Shown here piece by piece: positions 11,285 to 23,619 of a stretch of 64,000 nt of DNA (its first letter is position 1; every line of letters begins with the position of its first letter). This DNA comes from Dastarcus helophoroides. Taxonomy: Eukaryota; Arthropoda; Insecta; Coleoptera; Bothrideridae. Below the pieces are notes generated by a model that saw only the letters and a list, made by a program, of their open reading frames with translations, had not been told where the DNA came from and ran no database searches. The position numbers and the translations under genes were made by a program. The stretch covers positions 5,712,587 through 5,776,586 of the forward strand of contig CM053326.1 in assembly GCA_028583605.1 (NCBI GenBank). Direction: 5' to 3'.

Positions 11285-14200
11285 TTTTTTAAAGTTTAAT
11301 CCACTCGTAAAGGGTAACTCCATTATGCTTTCACAGCACTGCGATTAGAATGCGGAAACAAAGATAGATGGCGATCAACCGCCTTCTTAAACAAGGATAT
11401 GTTGCAATTTCTGGGAAAAATTCCTTTCGGTAACAAGTTCCATAACTTGGAAGTTCTATAGATAAAAGAGTCTCCGTAGACAGAAAACCTCAATGTGTCA
11501 AGCTGGACTGCACAAGAGTTTGCTGTCTCCGACTGTCCAGTATGTCTCAAGAATCTTGCCCTTGGAAAGATCAATCCTATTAGTTCCTGCGACCATCTCT
11601 CATGATACTACTTTTAGAAAAAAGCCACCAACCATACGCCTGTCCTCTAGTGTTTCAAGACTCTCGTCATCTTTTAGACGAATCGCTCTTCTTTGAATTC
11701 AATTCAAGAGAGCTATAGTGTGTTTTAGGGCTAAACTTCAAACATGACAACAGTATTCTAGTGTTGACCTTACTTGAGCTTTGTATAGTGTTAATAGCTG
11801 ATGAGATGTGAAGCACTTTTTAGGTCTAAAAAGAAAGCCTACCTTCTGAGAGGCGAATTTAACAGTGGCGCGCACATGATCGTCCCAAGGGAAGTTAGTG
11901 CTCGCATTCACTCTTAGGAAAGATAGATTAGATCCCATCGGAAGGATTTTAGCACCCATTAGTATGTTTGTTGCATTATCCCATGATGTTCTCTTAGAGA
12001 AAATCACGGCCTGAGTTTGTGAAGCGTTGAAGTCGACCAAATTGTTCTTATTCCATTTCAGAATAATCTCGAGATCCCGATTAATTATCTATATCTGCTG
12101 TTCCCTTAGTCGATCTGAAGCAGCGATAGATAATGGTTTGTCGAAGAAAAAAGATGACACAAGGTTACTATCATCTGCCTAGCTGTATATAGAATTGAAA
12201 GTTGAAGCTAAGAGATCGTTTTTTTGTAACAGAAATAGAGTAGGAGACAAAACAGACTCCTGAGGCACCCCTGCGTAAATCAAAAATGTTTCGAAGGAGA
12301 TGCCATCGACGACGACCTGAGGAGATCTCTCAGCGAGAAAATTGAATATCAAATGACAGAGTCCTGGAGGAAAACCATAACATGTTAATTTAGCAAGAAG
12401 AGATCGGTGGCAGACTCTTTCGAAAGCCTTTGAGATATTTAATGCCACAATCCTAGCCTCACCATGTTTTTCCGCAGCTGAGTTACAGATATGTGTAACA
12501 TATGCCAGTAGATCGCCAGTGAAACGTTGTTGTCTAAAACCGTATTGCCTGTCGGAGATTATGCTATTTTCCTCCAGATATTTGGGAATGTCGATGTTAA
12601 CCTTTTCCATCACTTTAGATATAACGGGTAACAAAAATATAGAGCGATAGTTGTTAGCCAGATTCCTTTTTCCCCTTTTAAGGACAGGCTGCACCCTAGC
12701 AGATTTCCAAATGTTAGGAATACACCTTTGTTGTAAGAGAGTGTGATCAATTTGCTCAGAACAGGAGTCAACTCTAGGGCGTATTTCTAAAAACAACAGT
12801 GGGAATACTATCAAGGCCAGAAGCTTTCTAGGTGTCGAGATCAAGAAGAATTTTCCAGATTGTACATTGTCTGAAAACAACTTCAGGTATCGAAGCACCA
12901 ACCTTAGAAAGAAGAGGAGGTTTTGCGTTTCAAGAATCAAGATTGAGATTTTCAGCAAACATTAGGGCTAACATATCAGCCTTTTCCTTGGAGGTAGTGG
13001 CAATATTGCTATTTTCATCAAGTAAAGGTGGAAATTTTGAAAATGTAAATTTTTTTCCAATCGACTTTGCAAATCCTCAAAAGGACTTGGAACCCTTCGG
13101 ACAGTTTATAAGCCTCTGGCCCATTTTGCGATCAAAATCACATTTTGCCTCGTTAAAGTTTACAAGAATTTCGTGCATCTACAAATATGGTCCGAGTCTC
13201 GACTAAGGGATTATTTCGCCAACGACGATATGCTCAATTTTTGTAGAAGACAACCCGAGCACATTTTTTACTGAACCAAGATTTATTGGAGGCAGACTTC
13301 TTTTGGGAGTGGAAAATTGAGCATTCCATAATAATTAGGATAGTTTCCGTGATGGATTCGGCGACTAAGGAAGGGTTGTCTGAGTTAAAGCAGACTTCCT
13401 GCCATGGGAAAGATGCAAAGAAGTTTCTTAATTCTTCCCAGTCTGCAGACCTAAAGTGCCAAACCCTACAGGACTACGCCTGGGAAGCAGGTGGTATTTA
13501 AAGCAAGCGAGAGGCATCTACAAGCTTGCGATCCAAATTTCCAAGCAGTGATGTCACGGAGATTTTATACGAATTTGGTGAATTTGTAAGGAAAAGGTCG
13601 AGCACATTAGGTTGATGTGTATCTACATCAGGGATTCTTGTGGGTTCCTTAACTAATTGCGATAATCCACAAGTGATGGCGAAAGCCTCCCACCCTTTTC
13701 ACGTCGTCAGTTTGGAAGGAAAACTTTAACCAGAGGATGTTGTGTACGTTGAAGTCACCGAGAAAGACAACTTCAGCGTTTGGATAATTCGTCTGTAGGT
13801 GATTAAAGGCTGCGGAGAGATAAAAGAGAAGCTGGCTCTTCTATGAGGGATCGTTTGGAGACAAATAAAGTGAACAAATGAATGTTACTTCGCTTTTGGA
13901 GCAGATTTTCAGCCAAATCACATCATGATCAGCAGATTCCAGTGCTTCTTCTCGTTGACAGGACAGGTCGCTTCGCGTAAAATCACAAATTCCCCTCTTG
14001 TGTCAAAATTTTGTGTGCAAGTCGTAGTTAGGGTAAAGCAAATGGACTGTATTGATGGATGGGGAGACTTGGATTTCTGTCAGAGACAGCATATGTGGTC
14101 TTTCATTTTGAAGGCGTCAATGAACCGAATTTAGATTTAAGTATAGACCCCGAATGTTACAGAATTGAATTTTTAATGAATTGTTTGAAAGAAATTTGGC

Positions 14201-14520
14201 CCGTGGTATATTAAAATTTTCCGTCGATTTTGGATTCCCTCGTACACCCTTCATCCAGGATCCGAACGGGAGGGTAGTTTACGTCCGGGATTCTTGGCAC
14301 GAAGAGAATCCATCATTTTTGTTTTTAATAATTAGAAGAAAACATCAGAGTAGATGAAAAAAGGAAATAAGGAAAAGGGCAGGATGAGGAAGGAAAATAA
14401 CAGGGACCGACTCACGTGTCAGAGACGGAAACATGATGTAAGCATAATTTTACCGCCTTCTAGTGATACGTGGGGTGGTACTACCTCGGACGACTGAAAG
14501 TTCCAGTCTACCATCTACCG
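11285..14520 (-). mobile_element. Jockey/CR1-like non-LTR retrotransposon, decayed
   Basis: Read on the minus strand, an apurinic-type endonuclease region (about 13950-13650) is followed by a reverse transcriptase (12958-11738) and the usual C-terminal tail (11574-11323). The 3' end near 11285 shows an A-rich run in the element's sense. The 5' limit near 14520 is a guess based on where related coding traces and higher GC content end. No target duplication was identified. A second, shorter relic of the same family is at 43250-43895. Confidence 0.7.
11323..13960 (-). pseudogene. Jockey-like ORF2 (endonuclease + reverse transcriptase), broken
   Basis: The product would nick target DNA and prime reverse transcription from the nick. 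Endonuclease traces include DVIWLKICSKSEVTF, ICSLYLSPNDP and VVFLGDFNVHN. The reverse transcriptase shows NYRSIFLLPVISKVMEK, RQYGFRQQRFT, RIVALNISKAFERV, GFPPGLCHLIFNFL, GVPQESVLSPTLF and, after a stop, ADDSNLVSS. The C-terminal part shows WNLLPKGIFP. Lethal changes visible are ALN for the catalytic ALD in motif A, QES for QGS, a TAG immediately before ADD (about 12180), another stop shortly after, and frame changes between 11738 and 11574. The order of motifs and wording fit the insect Jockey group; CR1 membership is the alternative. Confidence 0.8.
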
Positions 14521-15870
14521 AACTTTTATAACTTCAAAAACTTGATACCGAGAATTGAATTTACGATTTAACATTTTGAAAAATTTAAACAACGATAACT
14601 TTATTATCTTAAATGAAGCACACTATATTGTTTTAGCCTTAGGTAGAATTTAATTATCTTTTACTTGATATAGGCTTTTTAAGGGTTGCTGTTAGAACAT
14701 TTAGAAATATTGCAATTTTTTACTTTTATTTTCTCATTTTACATTAAGTGGACTCTTGTCATTTGTCGAATTATTTATAGTTTATTTTATGGCGTGTGAA
14801 TTATTTTAAATTGTTTGTTATTTTCGAACGATGTAACAAAATAATAGCATGATAATGTAATGCAGTTATAAATTTGTTATTTGATATTCAGATAAGATAA
14901 AGCCCTAATAAAACACAGTAAAGGGAATGGTAGAAAATTTCACCAATCCGGTTCCTTCAAAGAAACGGCAGATAGAAGAAAATCTGTTGCTGATAATAAA
15001 AATGGCAAAATACCATTTCCAATTATGTCTGCTAGCCATGTTTTAATTTTAGCTTCATCACACACTACGACTACTACAAATAATTTGATAGAAGGAATTC
15101 TTCTATTCTGTGGTAATGCTGTCTTGCCATCTTATACTGCCAACTATAAAACAGGTCTTATTTTTCCTGGAGCTGAAGTGACCCATTATTTAAGGGTTCC
15201 ATTTGCTGGCACCTGTTGCTCCAGCACAAGGTTACTTTAATGATGTTTTAAAGCAATCTAAAATTTAAAAATATTGCCCACCAAATGACCATCCACATCT
15301 GGTTAAGTTTAGCAATTTGGAACTAGACCATAAAACTAAATATTGGATACTTTTAGGTCCACTAACTTTCTTTTAACATTTATTTGTATATAAGTTGATT
15401 TTACCAAAGAAGTCTTTCAATGCAATTCAATTTTTATAAAAGTAAGTGATTTAATCAAAATACAGACTGATTCCAGTAATTAATTTTCAATTTCTCGTGA
15501 TGTCCGTTTAAGGGTTCATAACTCCGTTGCGTTAACAAAAAATTCATAATACCTAACCTTTTTCTAAATTTCATAACTTTTTATAAAAACATAAATGTAC
15601 AGAATGTACTATTTGCAAAATTGTAACTTTGTCAAATCTCAAAAACGTGATTATCAATTGCGACAAAAACCGTATTACTTTGCTAATGAAGAGGTATCCA
15701 TTTTTTCTTTAATTAATTAATTATTAATATCTAAGTAAAATGATACAAATATCTAAAAGAATCATTAAAATATATCTAGAAATAAAAAAGTTATGGACCT
15801 TTGAAATTGCGTTTGTAAAAATAAATTTCGTTATGCGTGTTACGTCATCTGACCTAATCCAGAAGGATAG
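14521..15870. other. unassigned sequence
   Basis: AT-rich, with one less AT-rich patch at about 14930-15300. A 71-codon frame there (15025-15240) has no motif I recognise. No terminal repeats or RNA genes are visible. The patch could be an old retro-insert or a host exon, but nothing supports either. Confidence 0.35.
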
Positions 15871-15875
15871 AACTA

Positions 15876-15972
15876 CCCTTAAAACCTTTTATCAGTCGAT
15901 AAAAAAATGCGTGTCTTTTAGATTTCCGTCCTCTAAAACCTAGCCAAAAATTTGCAAAATCCGCGAGCTTTT
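15876..15972 (+). repeat. single end of the 25-27 kb palindromic element family
   Basis: ACCCTTAAAACCTTTTATCA and following, through GATAAAAAAATGCGTGTCTT to TTTGCAAAATCCGCGAGC, matches the right terminus of the palindromic element at 27205-27292 with substitutions, in the same orientation. No opposite terminus was found upstream, so this is a solo end or the end of a different, longer relative. Confidence 0.5.
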
Positions 15973-18100
15973 CTTCTTGGTCTCGGTGATTTATGATGCG
16001 ACGATCTCGGACTGGTCAAATGACGTCACACACACAGAGACGTTCGCGCTAAAAATACCTAAACTTCAGGAATCTATTTCTCAATTATTTATTAATGGAT
16101 TTCAAAATTTTTTCAGAGATTTATTAGTTTTGACCTATTGTTTAATCTCATTACATTAAACGTAGTATTAACAATATCATGAAACTTCTCCATTGAAACA
16201 ATTTTGTATATTTAGCAAATAACACTAAAAGATAAAAATATCTCGAAATTAGTAATAAAAATTTTAAAAATATAGGATTTCATTTCTTTAAAAAAATCGA
16301 AAAAACCACATAAATATAGTTTAGAGTTTTTGTAGGTATTTTGATTTTAAGATAATATAATAACTGGCCTCACTAGTTTAGCCCAACCCACACTATATTT
16401 TGAAATAAGTTATTTATCATTTCTCTAGATCTTGTTCCATTTAGTATCTATATGGTTCTCTCCTCGAATAAATCTAACTTCGTTTTTCTTTCTATTTTAA
16501 TTAACGTTTCTTGTAAATTTCCTGAAATTAATATAATATTCAAAGCAAAAATCAAGCAGGGAGATAAATATTTCGGCATCTATTTGTAAAAGTTCCGAAA
16601 ATTTATTTTGCTTTTAATTTAAAATCAAATCGCTTTTTAATTTCACATGGAGGTTAAATTTTTTTGGTACAATTACCGCGATATGGTAAATAATGCACGA
16701 AACCCTTCTCGATTTAATTTAGAATTGTTAACCCCGAGAAAGTTATTGTTCTGTACGGATTTTTTGTTCATGAAGCGAACGCTCTAATTTACTTTTCGGG
16801 AAGTTGCGATAACATATTCCTAACTGTAATTAAAATTTGTGTGTTCATGTTTACACGCAATTTTATCGTCTGATCCTTTTGTTGTTTTTCAAACAAACTC
16901 CGTTGTAGACCAGACATTTATTTCTGTTGTTTTATTGTAACCATCTTTATTGCGGTTCATTAGGTTAATGTAAAAACAAATAAAATTCCGAAATGTGTGC
17001 TGCATTCGTTCGAAAACAGTGTGCAGTAAGATAACCTGCAGATTGAAAATGCCATTTTAGTAGTTGTGTGGAGTTGTATTTCGTTGTCATATTACCATTA
17101 TTTTGAGCTGTATTGTTTAACAGGAAGTCAACGACCATTACATTAGCTTTCACTCTATTCACGGTAACATTTTTTTAGAAACAATTTTCATAAGGATTAT
17201 TAACAAACTAAAGATATGAAGAAACCTTATATGTAATACTTCTTAATCGCCTGTTCCATATAATCGCCACAGCAATCACTTCCGCATACAATTTGAGAGG
17301 AAAATATATGCCGCATCCAATAAAGAACTAGCACTCGGTGCAACTTTGGGAATGGGCAGGAATAAATAAATGAATGATAACCACAGATCACTCATCCCAC
17401 AGGTGCTTGTAACGTCAACATTGAGAACTAACATGAAGTGGGAGGGATATGTGAGTTATTGGCTAAATAAAATTTGTGATTGGTTGTCCCTTAATAGGAC
17501 AGAAATATACATCTATCTCAAATTGTTTACTGAAGAAAATGAGCAGTACTCGTCATGTATACGTATTACATATATAGATAAAACGAAATTAATAACATAA
17601 AATACATGACCAAAAATTTAGCAGCAAGAAATATTCTCTTGTTACCCAAAAACCTAATGATGCAAATTTTTAACAAATATTTATAATAACTTCTTTGCTA
17701 ATCTTCTTCTTCGTTTTCCGTTTGATTTTAACAAAATAAGGTTGCAGCTAAATAATCCATCGCAGTGAAACTATTTATTCGTTTCTGTAACTATTTACAG
17801 CGTGAAATATATTTACCTTTTTGTACAGTGGTAAGAAATATTGGTGAAGCAAATCACATTATTGATTTCAGCAGTGAGTATTCCCTTGGGTGATGACAAT
17901 GCTAACAGAAATAAATTTGACACAGCTTTGACAAGCTTATCACTAGAGACCGGATTTCAGACACAATCAAATAAGGGGAAAAGATGAATAAAATGTTAAA
18001 TTACACAAAATTAAATAGCTAAAAAAGGCATCATAAAGGCAAAATACCCAAAAAAAAGATACTAAAAGGTCAAAATCACAATTACCAAGAAAAGGCAGGA
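15973..18100. other. unassigned AT-rich DNA
   Basis: Only short chance frames occur here, including 65 codons at 16965-17162 (minus) and 76 codons at 17370-17600 (plus); neither has a recognisable motif. I see no repeats with clear ends. Confidence 0.4.
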
Positions 18101-18636
18101 CCGCAGTCAGGAATCTTACAAAAGAAGTTTAAAATTTATAACAAAAATTACTCGAAAAAGAACAGTATTGAAAGTGCAAGAGTTGAATTGGGAGAAAATT
18201 TCAAATTAACTCAAACTTTATAAAAAATTTTGAAAAGTTGAAATCTCAAAAATGCATAGAAGACCAAAAGCTTCTACAAAAACACAAATTTTGAGTTTTT
18301 AAGCGAAGGGTTAGGGAAAATAAAAATCGAATTTTTGAGAAGAAAAGTTAAAAGTTTATATTAACATATAACATTTCTTTAACTTTCGAGTTTACAATCA
18401 AAATTTGTTACAAAAAATGAAAATAATAATTTTAAAAAAAGAGTCGTTATCTAGAAAAAGCTACAAATTTATAACATTTTAAACTGCAAGTTTCGCAACT
18501 AAGCCAAAATTTCGGTATTAGGATTGAAATCTCAAAATTACGGCTTTAAAAATGATTTTAAGAAAAAAAGAGTTAATTATTCAATTTGCCGTTTTGGAGA
18601 AAAAAAAAATTTGACAAAAAACAATAATAAAAACTG

Positions 18637-19168
18637 TTTTTTTCAATTTATTTAACATTTCTTCGGCCCTGTTTGGAAATATTTAAATTTTTATGGTTTG
18701 TTGACAATTTTCTAAACAGTTTTTGAAATGCGACTACGTGATATTTAAATTTATTGAAAACGTCACTTCATGACAGTTCACAAATTAAGAGGTTAGTTTA
18801 TTTTACATAGAATAAGAATAATGAAAAATAGGAGACCAAAAATTAGATATGGAAAAAAAATAAAAATTTGTGTTTTTGATAAATTAGGAAAATATAAAAA
18901 AAATACATAAAAAACGTTGTAGCACTGGACATCGATGTTTTGCTCTCATTTGAGCTCGTCAGCAGTGCATAACATGGAAGGGAACAATGAGGAAGAAACA
19001 CTCAAAAATAAAAAAAATTTAAAATATAAAAAAGAAAAATAAAGAAATTTTAACATGAATAGACGTTTCATCACCAATTTACTGTGTTAAAAATTTAAAT
19101 ATTTGAAACCCGATCTACAAGAAACAACTACTCCGAGGGCTAATACCCCTTCCGGGTCTACCATGAAG
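18637..19168 (-). mobile_element. short Penelope-like insertion with hammerhead, 14-bp duplication
   Basis: The segment is absent from the matching position of the right arm (around 25245). It is bounded by a perfect direct repeat AATAATAAAAACTG at 18623-18636 and 19169-19182. A 14-bp duplication and a type-I hammerhead motif (18922-18968, minus) fit a short or 5'-truncated Penelope-like element or a non-autonomous relative. It contains no coding frame of note, although CGAGGGCTAATACCCC near its right end is unusually GC-rich for the area. Confidence 0.55.
18922..18968 (-). ncRNA. hammerhead ribozyme, type I, G12 mutated
   Basis: On the minus strand: stem I GCACTG/CAGTGC, core CTGACGA, stem II GCTC/GAGC with a 6-base loop, then AAAAC where the consensus is GAAAC, then a self-complementary ACATCGATGT stem III and the cleavage triplet GTC. 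All three stems pair perfectly. The single core deviation replaces the conserved G12, the general base, so self-cleavage should be lost. Short palindromic stem III is typical of Penelope-associated hammerheads that act as dimers. Confidence 0.75.
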
Positions 19169-20884
19169 AATAATAAAAACTGTCTCGAAATCTCACTAAA
19201 AAATATGACATTTCGGATTAAAATTTTAAAATAAATGTATATGTCTAGAATACACGTAAAATTTGAAGTTTCAAATTGAATTTTTAACAAAATAATTAAG
19301 ACGGTTCGAAGGAATTTATTATTTCAAATGTATTTTTATTATTAAATTTTTGGGTTTGAGGTCTAAATAAAAAAAACATCTTTTTTCGAGTATAGAATCT
19401 AATATTTTGAGAAAAAAAGTCAAAATTTTAAGATTAAAGTAAAATTTTCGACATTTAAAGGCCAAAATTTCAAGTTTAGATTAAGAATGTTGCTAAAGAG
19501 TCTTAGCGATTGAGGCCAAGATTTTTAAATATTCTGTCAAAATAAGGAAGTGTTTTCATAAAATGTTGAGAACAAATTAACTTTTAGGTTAGAATCAGGA
19601 TATTTAAAAGCAGAATATGTGATTCCAAGTTAAGAAATTCTTAACATTTCGAGTTTATTCGCGAAATTTTACCATAAGTCTTTTATATAATTATATTATT
19701 ATATATAATTTAAATTCAAATATTTGATTTTTTCCCAAATCTTTACTTTTAAATTTGGGATTTCGTATGAAAGTCAAAATTTTGGGAATAAAAGTCGAAA
19801 ATTCGAAAAAAAAAGCCAATATTTCAAAGTTAAGCTTGAATTGCTTACAATGTTTTAAAAATAATTTAAACTTTTCTTGAAATTTCTTTTTCTTTTTTAT
19901 GCGAAATTTTGACCATATGTTTTAAATTTCGTAAACAACGTTGAATTTTGCAGTTAAAAATTTGAAATTTAAACTTAGCATTTGAAAGAAAAAGTTTACA
20001 TTTTAAGAAAAAATAAAAATTTATACAAACGATATTTTGAGATTCAATACTAAATTTCGAGAAAAACTTGTAATAATGTTTTTAAAATTATTTAAATTAT
20101 TTAAAATCAAAGTTTAAATGCGGTATTTGAATACAAGTTTGAATATTTCACTCTTTACTAAAAATTCAAAATCTGTTTGAAAGCCATATTTTTTTATAAT
20201 TTTTCTAGGAATTTCTTCTGCAAATTTTGTCTAAAATGCTGATTTTTTTATGAATTTAAAGATTTACACAAAATCTGAGAATTTTTAAACGTCAAGACTC
20301 AAAATTCAGGATTTTTTTCATAAGCAGTTTAACTCGAAGTTGAGTAGACTTGTTTGGCTATTTCGATTTTGATTCCGAAAATTTGACTTTTTTCCTAAAA
20401 TTTCAAATTTAAAGCAAGAAGTTTGGAAAAAAGTTTGAGGTTGACGTTGTAACCAAAATGTTTGCGTAATAAACAGTTAAAAGTCAGTTACAAGTCACCT
20501 AATGGAAAATTACTTGAATACATAAAAAATTTCAAATTAAAAGCAAAAAGTTTAGAAAGAAGTTTGACGTTTCAAATTCGGCACTGAAATTTCGATTTAA
20601 GCTACCCAATTTCGACTTTATTTGTAACATTTTTACAACTTTTTCAATTTAAAAATGCCAAAATTAAAGTCGAAATTTTGAAAAAACTGGTCTTATTAAC
20701 TTTGGTTTTTTCCCTCAAAATCCTTATATTGACTAAAATTCCTTCAAAATTCAGACTTTTTCATACCATCTTGTCTTTTCTCTCTCAAGATTTAAATTTT
20801 TTTAACTTTTTTATTGGGGGTTTTGAGAAGACGGTAAAGGTTTTGAGAAACGTCAAAATTTTTTCTCTAATTGTTTTTTTATTG

Positions 20885-21085
20885 GAACGGACTGGTCCTT
20901 GGTTATCTTTAAAAATTGAAATACAAAACTTGTCCCCTGAAACCAAATTATCTTCAGAGAGATACTAATACAGTATCTCTTTGAAGATAATAGCTTGGTT
21001 GTCGAAACGCGTTAGAGCAACCTTTGTTGTGTTTTTTAACCTTTCTTGGTTTCAGAGGACAAGTTTTGTATTTCAATTCTCAACA
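20885..21085. repeat. Penelope-like tail fragments, head-to-head pair
   Basis: A minus-oriented piece (GGACTGGTCCTTGGTTATCT through CCCCTGAAACCAA, 20886-20948) faces a plus-oriented piece (TTTGAAGATAATAGCTTGG, GAAACGCGTTAGAGC, CTTTCTTGGTTTCAG, about 20975-21085). The plus piece retains a hammerhead-like core with CTTTGAAGA in place of CTCTGAAGA. It is the same family as 7036-7180 and 23620-23850. Confidence 0.5.
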
Positions 21086-22639
21086 TGTTGCTCCAAGCTT
21101 AAAAAATTTTAGAAAATATTGAAATTTTGACTGTTGAGGATTGATTCTAACTTTTTGAAATGTGGACATTTTTTTCTAAAATTTTTAATCTAAACTTGCC
21201 TTGCAGTTTTTATAGTAAATCTTTTTTTTTCAAAATTTCGACTTTAAACCTTTTTTTCCAGAAATTATGGCCACTTTTTCTCGAGATTTAGATAGTAATA
21301 CTAAATGTCAACTTATTTCTAGAATTTAGAGCTTAAAAAACTAAAAATTTTAGATTCAAACGGAGAACTGTGTTAGGAATTAGTATACTCCACTTTTTTG
21401 TGCGAAAGTTCAAATATGTCAAAAGTGGATACTTTTAGAAATGGTTATCATTGATTGCAGTTACTTTTTTTTTGAAGCTTAAGCCCACTCGTAATGAAAT
21501 TTTTTTTAAAACGGCTTTGGCGACTATAAATACAGACTTTTCTGAACATCTTAAATTAAAATTCTCTAGAGCAACCTTTGTTGTGTTTTTTAATCTTTCT
21601 TGGTTTCAGGGGACCAGTTCTGAGTTTCAATTTTTAAAGATAACCAAGGACCAGTCCTTTCCATCAAAAAATAAAATTCTAAATTCTAAGATCCAAGATT
21701 AAATTCAAAATTTTGATAAATGACATTTTGAATAATGTTGGTTATGATATAATTTAATATAAAAATTATTAAGATTTGTTAGCACCTAAAATTAAACGAT
21801 TTTTCTTCAGTTTAATTTAATTAATTAAGTAGAGCACTTTCTCTTTCTGGAGGCATTTTTCACAAAAAAGTGCACTTTACATAAGACAGTTCAAAAATAG
21901 GTTTTTAAATTGTAGTAAAATAATATTCTTCCGGTAATTTTATCATTTTACTTGCACCTGCAGATCTGTTTTTTCCCAAAAATTAAGATAAATAGATAAC
22001 GTAGTTCAGTTGTCCTGCGTCTCAATAGCAGATCAAACTTATAGGGGTCGGGGTGGGTCATAAGAGTAATTGGTATTAAATTAAATATTTTAAAACGTAT
22101 GCTTGAAGTGTCTTGATGTTATTAGGATAGATTAAATTTGTATTTAATTGCTTTATTTTATTACGTATGTATAGATATTTCTGTTTCCAATTTTTCAGAA
22201 CTAAGGTTTAATGTACTCGGGAAAACCTATAGAAAAGCATAAATAGGCACTAAGCTCTTTGAAAATAGGTCTAAATCATGTATAAAAAGGCAAAAAGCAA
22301 GCGAAATTGCAATTTAGGCAAAAACACACGAAAAACAACGAAAAAAGTGAAAAGGTAGGATCATAGGATTTTACCGAAAATCCAGTCTCTGCTTATAACA
22401 ATTTGCCTATAATTATTATAATGAAGATTACTTAAGTAAAGCGAATAGCGTGACATGAACAGAAAAAAAAAGTTTTTCCTTAAATTAGTTCCTCTCTAAA
22501 ATATAACCTAATTACGTCTCACCATTTTACACTGTACTTAGGAAGAATCTGACCTATGATGTGTTACATAAATGTTACAATGTTCTGTGTATATACCGGG
22601 TGATTCATTTACGCACTTTCCCCACTTTACCTTAATATA
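21086..22639. other. AT-rich spacer between inverted-repeat arms
   Basis: T- and A-rich degenerate sequence without coding motifs. It includes one short Penelope-tail fragment (21570-21672). A sequence CCGGGTGATTCATTT at about 22596 resembles the start of the MITE at 22640, 45 bp further on. Confidence 0.4.
21570..21672 (+). repeat. Penelope-like tail fragment starting at the cleavage point
   Basis: The segment begins with AGAGCAACCTTTGTTGTG and runs through CTTTCTTGGTTTCAGGGGAC to AACCAAGGACCAGTCC. In the longer copies AGAGC directly follows the predicted hammerhead cleavage site (GTT in CGCGTT). Here everything upstream of that point, including the ribozyme core, is missing. Confidence 0.45.
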
Positions 22640-23071
22640 CAGGGTGATTCATTAAGAATGGGCAATCTTTAAACCGGAGATATTACACACCAAAATATGG
22701 TGATTGAGCTTAACATGCTTTATACAAATATTGCAGGTTTACGAGGTACAGGGTGTTTAAAGTTGGAATTTTAATTTGAAGCTTCTTAGTAATTTTGTAG
22801 TTTTAAGCAGTATCGTTTAGAAAATTGGCAACTGTATGTTTTTTGGCATGAGAATTACGAATTTAATGCTGAATTGTGCACTATTTATACAGGACGTTAG
22901 TTACACCCTGTTACTTAAGTAAATTACAACCTATCTTCTTTGCCTAATTAGTTATGGCTAAAATGACTAGAAAATCCAAACATTTGTATAAGGCATGTTA
23001 GGCTCAATCACCATATTTTGGTGTGTAGTATCTCCAGTTCAAAGAATGCCCATTCTTAATGAATCAATCTG
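22640..23071. mobile_element. Tc1/mariner-like MITE, 432 bp
   Basis: Terminal inverted repeats of roughly 90 bp run from CAGGGTGATTCATTAAGAAT inward to TTATACAAAT and recur inverted at about 22985-23071 with a few changes. A TA dinucleotide flanks each end (22638-22639 and 23072-23073). There is no coding sequence. TA flanks suggest mobilisation by a Tc1/mariner-superfamily transposase. Confidence 0.65.
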
Positions 23072-23439
23072 TATATCTTCTTTAATAAAAATTAAACGGT
23101 TTGACCAATAATTTTCAGAATCAATAGAGTTTCATTCACTTTCTGAGAAATTTGGAAACGTTGGAAACAAGAATGGCAAAAATGGGTCACCAATTGCTAC
23201 CTGTAGTCTGATAAAATACGCGCACAGACCGACAGTCTGGTTTCAGTGGCAAATTCAGAAGTGAATCGCAATTAAAAAAAAGCGTTATTTTAACCTAACC
23301 AGTTTTATGACGAAAAGTCGAGTTTTTTTAGCATTTCCCAATAATAGAGGAAACCAAAACTAACCCAACAGTGGTGGTGTGCAATGCATTACGGGCAAAA
23401 TTTACTGAAGTAATTGAGCATGTTAATAATAAAAGTATA

Positions 23440-23563
23440 TAAAACTTGACAAATGACCAATTAAGTGTTCTGTAATTAAACAGTTAAACGTGCTCAAAAT
23501 TGAAAATGTGTGCAATTGCAACCATAGACTAGTTTCGGCCTTCCTTGGCCTCATCAGCATGGT
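23440..23563 (-). repeat. Penelope-like terminal fragment with intact hammerhead
   Basis: Reading the minus strand from 23563, a hammerhead motif is followed by about 80 bp (CAATTTTGAGCACGTTTAAC, GTTTAATTACAGAACA, ATTGGTCATTTGTCAA). The same arrangement recurs in plus orientation at 27755-27876. The two copies therefore face away from each other and bracket the right arm of the large inverted repeat. Confidence 0.6.
23521..23563 (-). ncRNA. hammerhead ribozyme, type I, intact core
   Basis: On the minus strand: stem I ACCATG/TATGGT (one G-U pair at the junction), core CTGATGA (23551-23557), stem II GGCC/GGCC with loop AAGGAA, GAAA, and a minimal stem III ACTAGT ending in the cleavage triplet GTC, with the cut predicted between 23527 and 23526. 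All conserved core bases are present. Stem III is only two base pairs in the monomer but is a 6-bp palindrome, so activity is expected mainly for a dimer. Such motifs are known from Penelope-like elements and retrozymes. Confidence 0.8.
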
Positions 23564-23619
23564 ACGGTGGTTGTATAAACTTCCAATTTAAACACGTTAG
23601 TCAGTCTTATAAGTATGAT

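Larger units (their letters stand above)
18110..20525. repeat. left arm of a large inverted repeat
   Basis: This arm is the diverged reverse complement of 23860-25330 plus 27300-27755. Landmarks are AAAGTTTATATTAACA-like and GAGTCGTTAT segments near 18340-18460 (matching 27420-27510), and AAGTCAGTTACAAGTCACCT at 20482-20501 (matching 23868-23900 inverted). The sequence itself is A-rich degenerate DNA with frequent AAATTTCGAC variants and no coding content. It is interrupted by a separate 532-bp insertion (18637-19168). Confidence 0.75.

Noticed and set aside
14930..15300. Possible host exon (frame 15025-15240)
   Set aside because: No recognisable motif, no splice signals that extend it, and it is too short to exceed chance with confidence.
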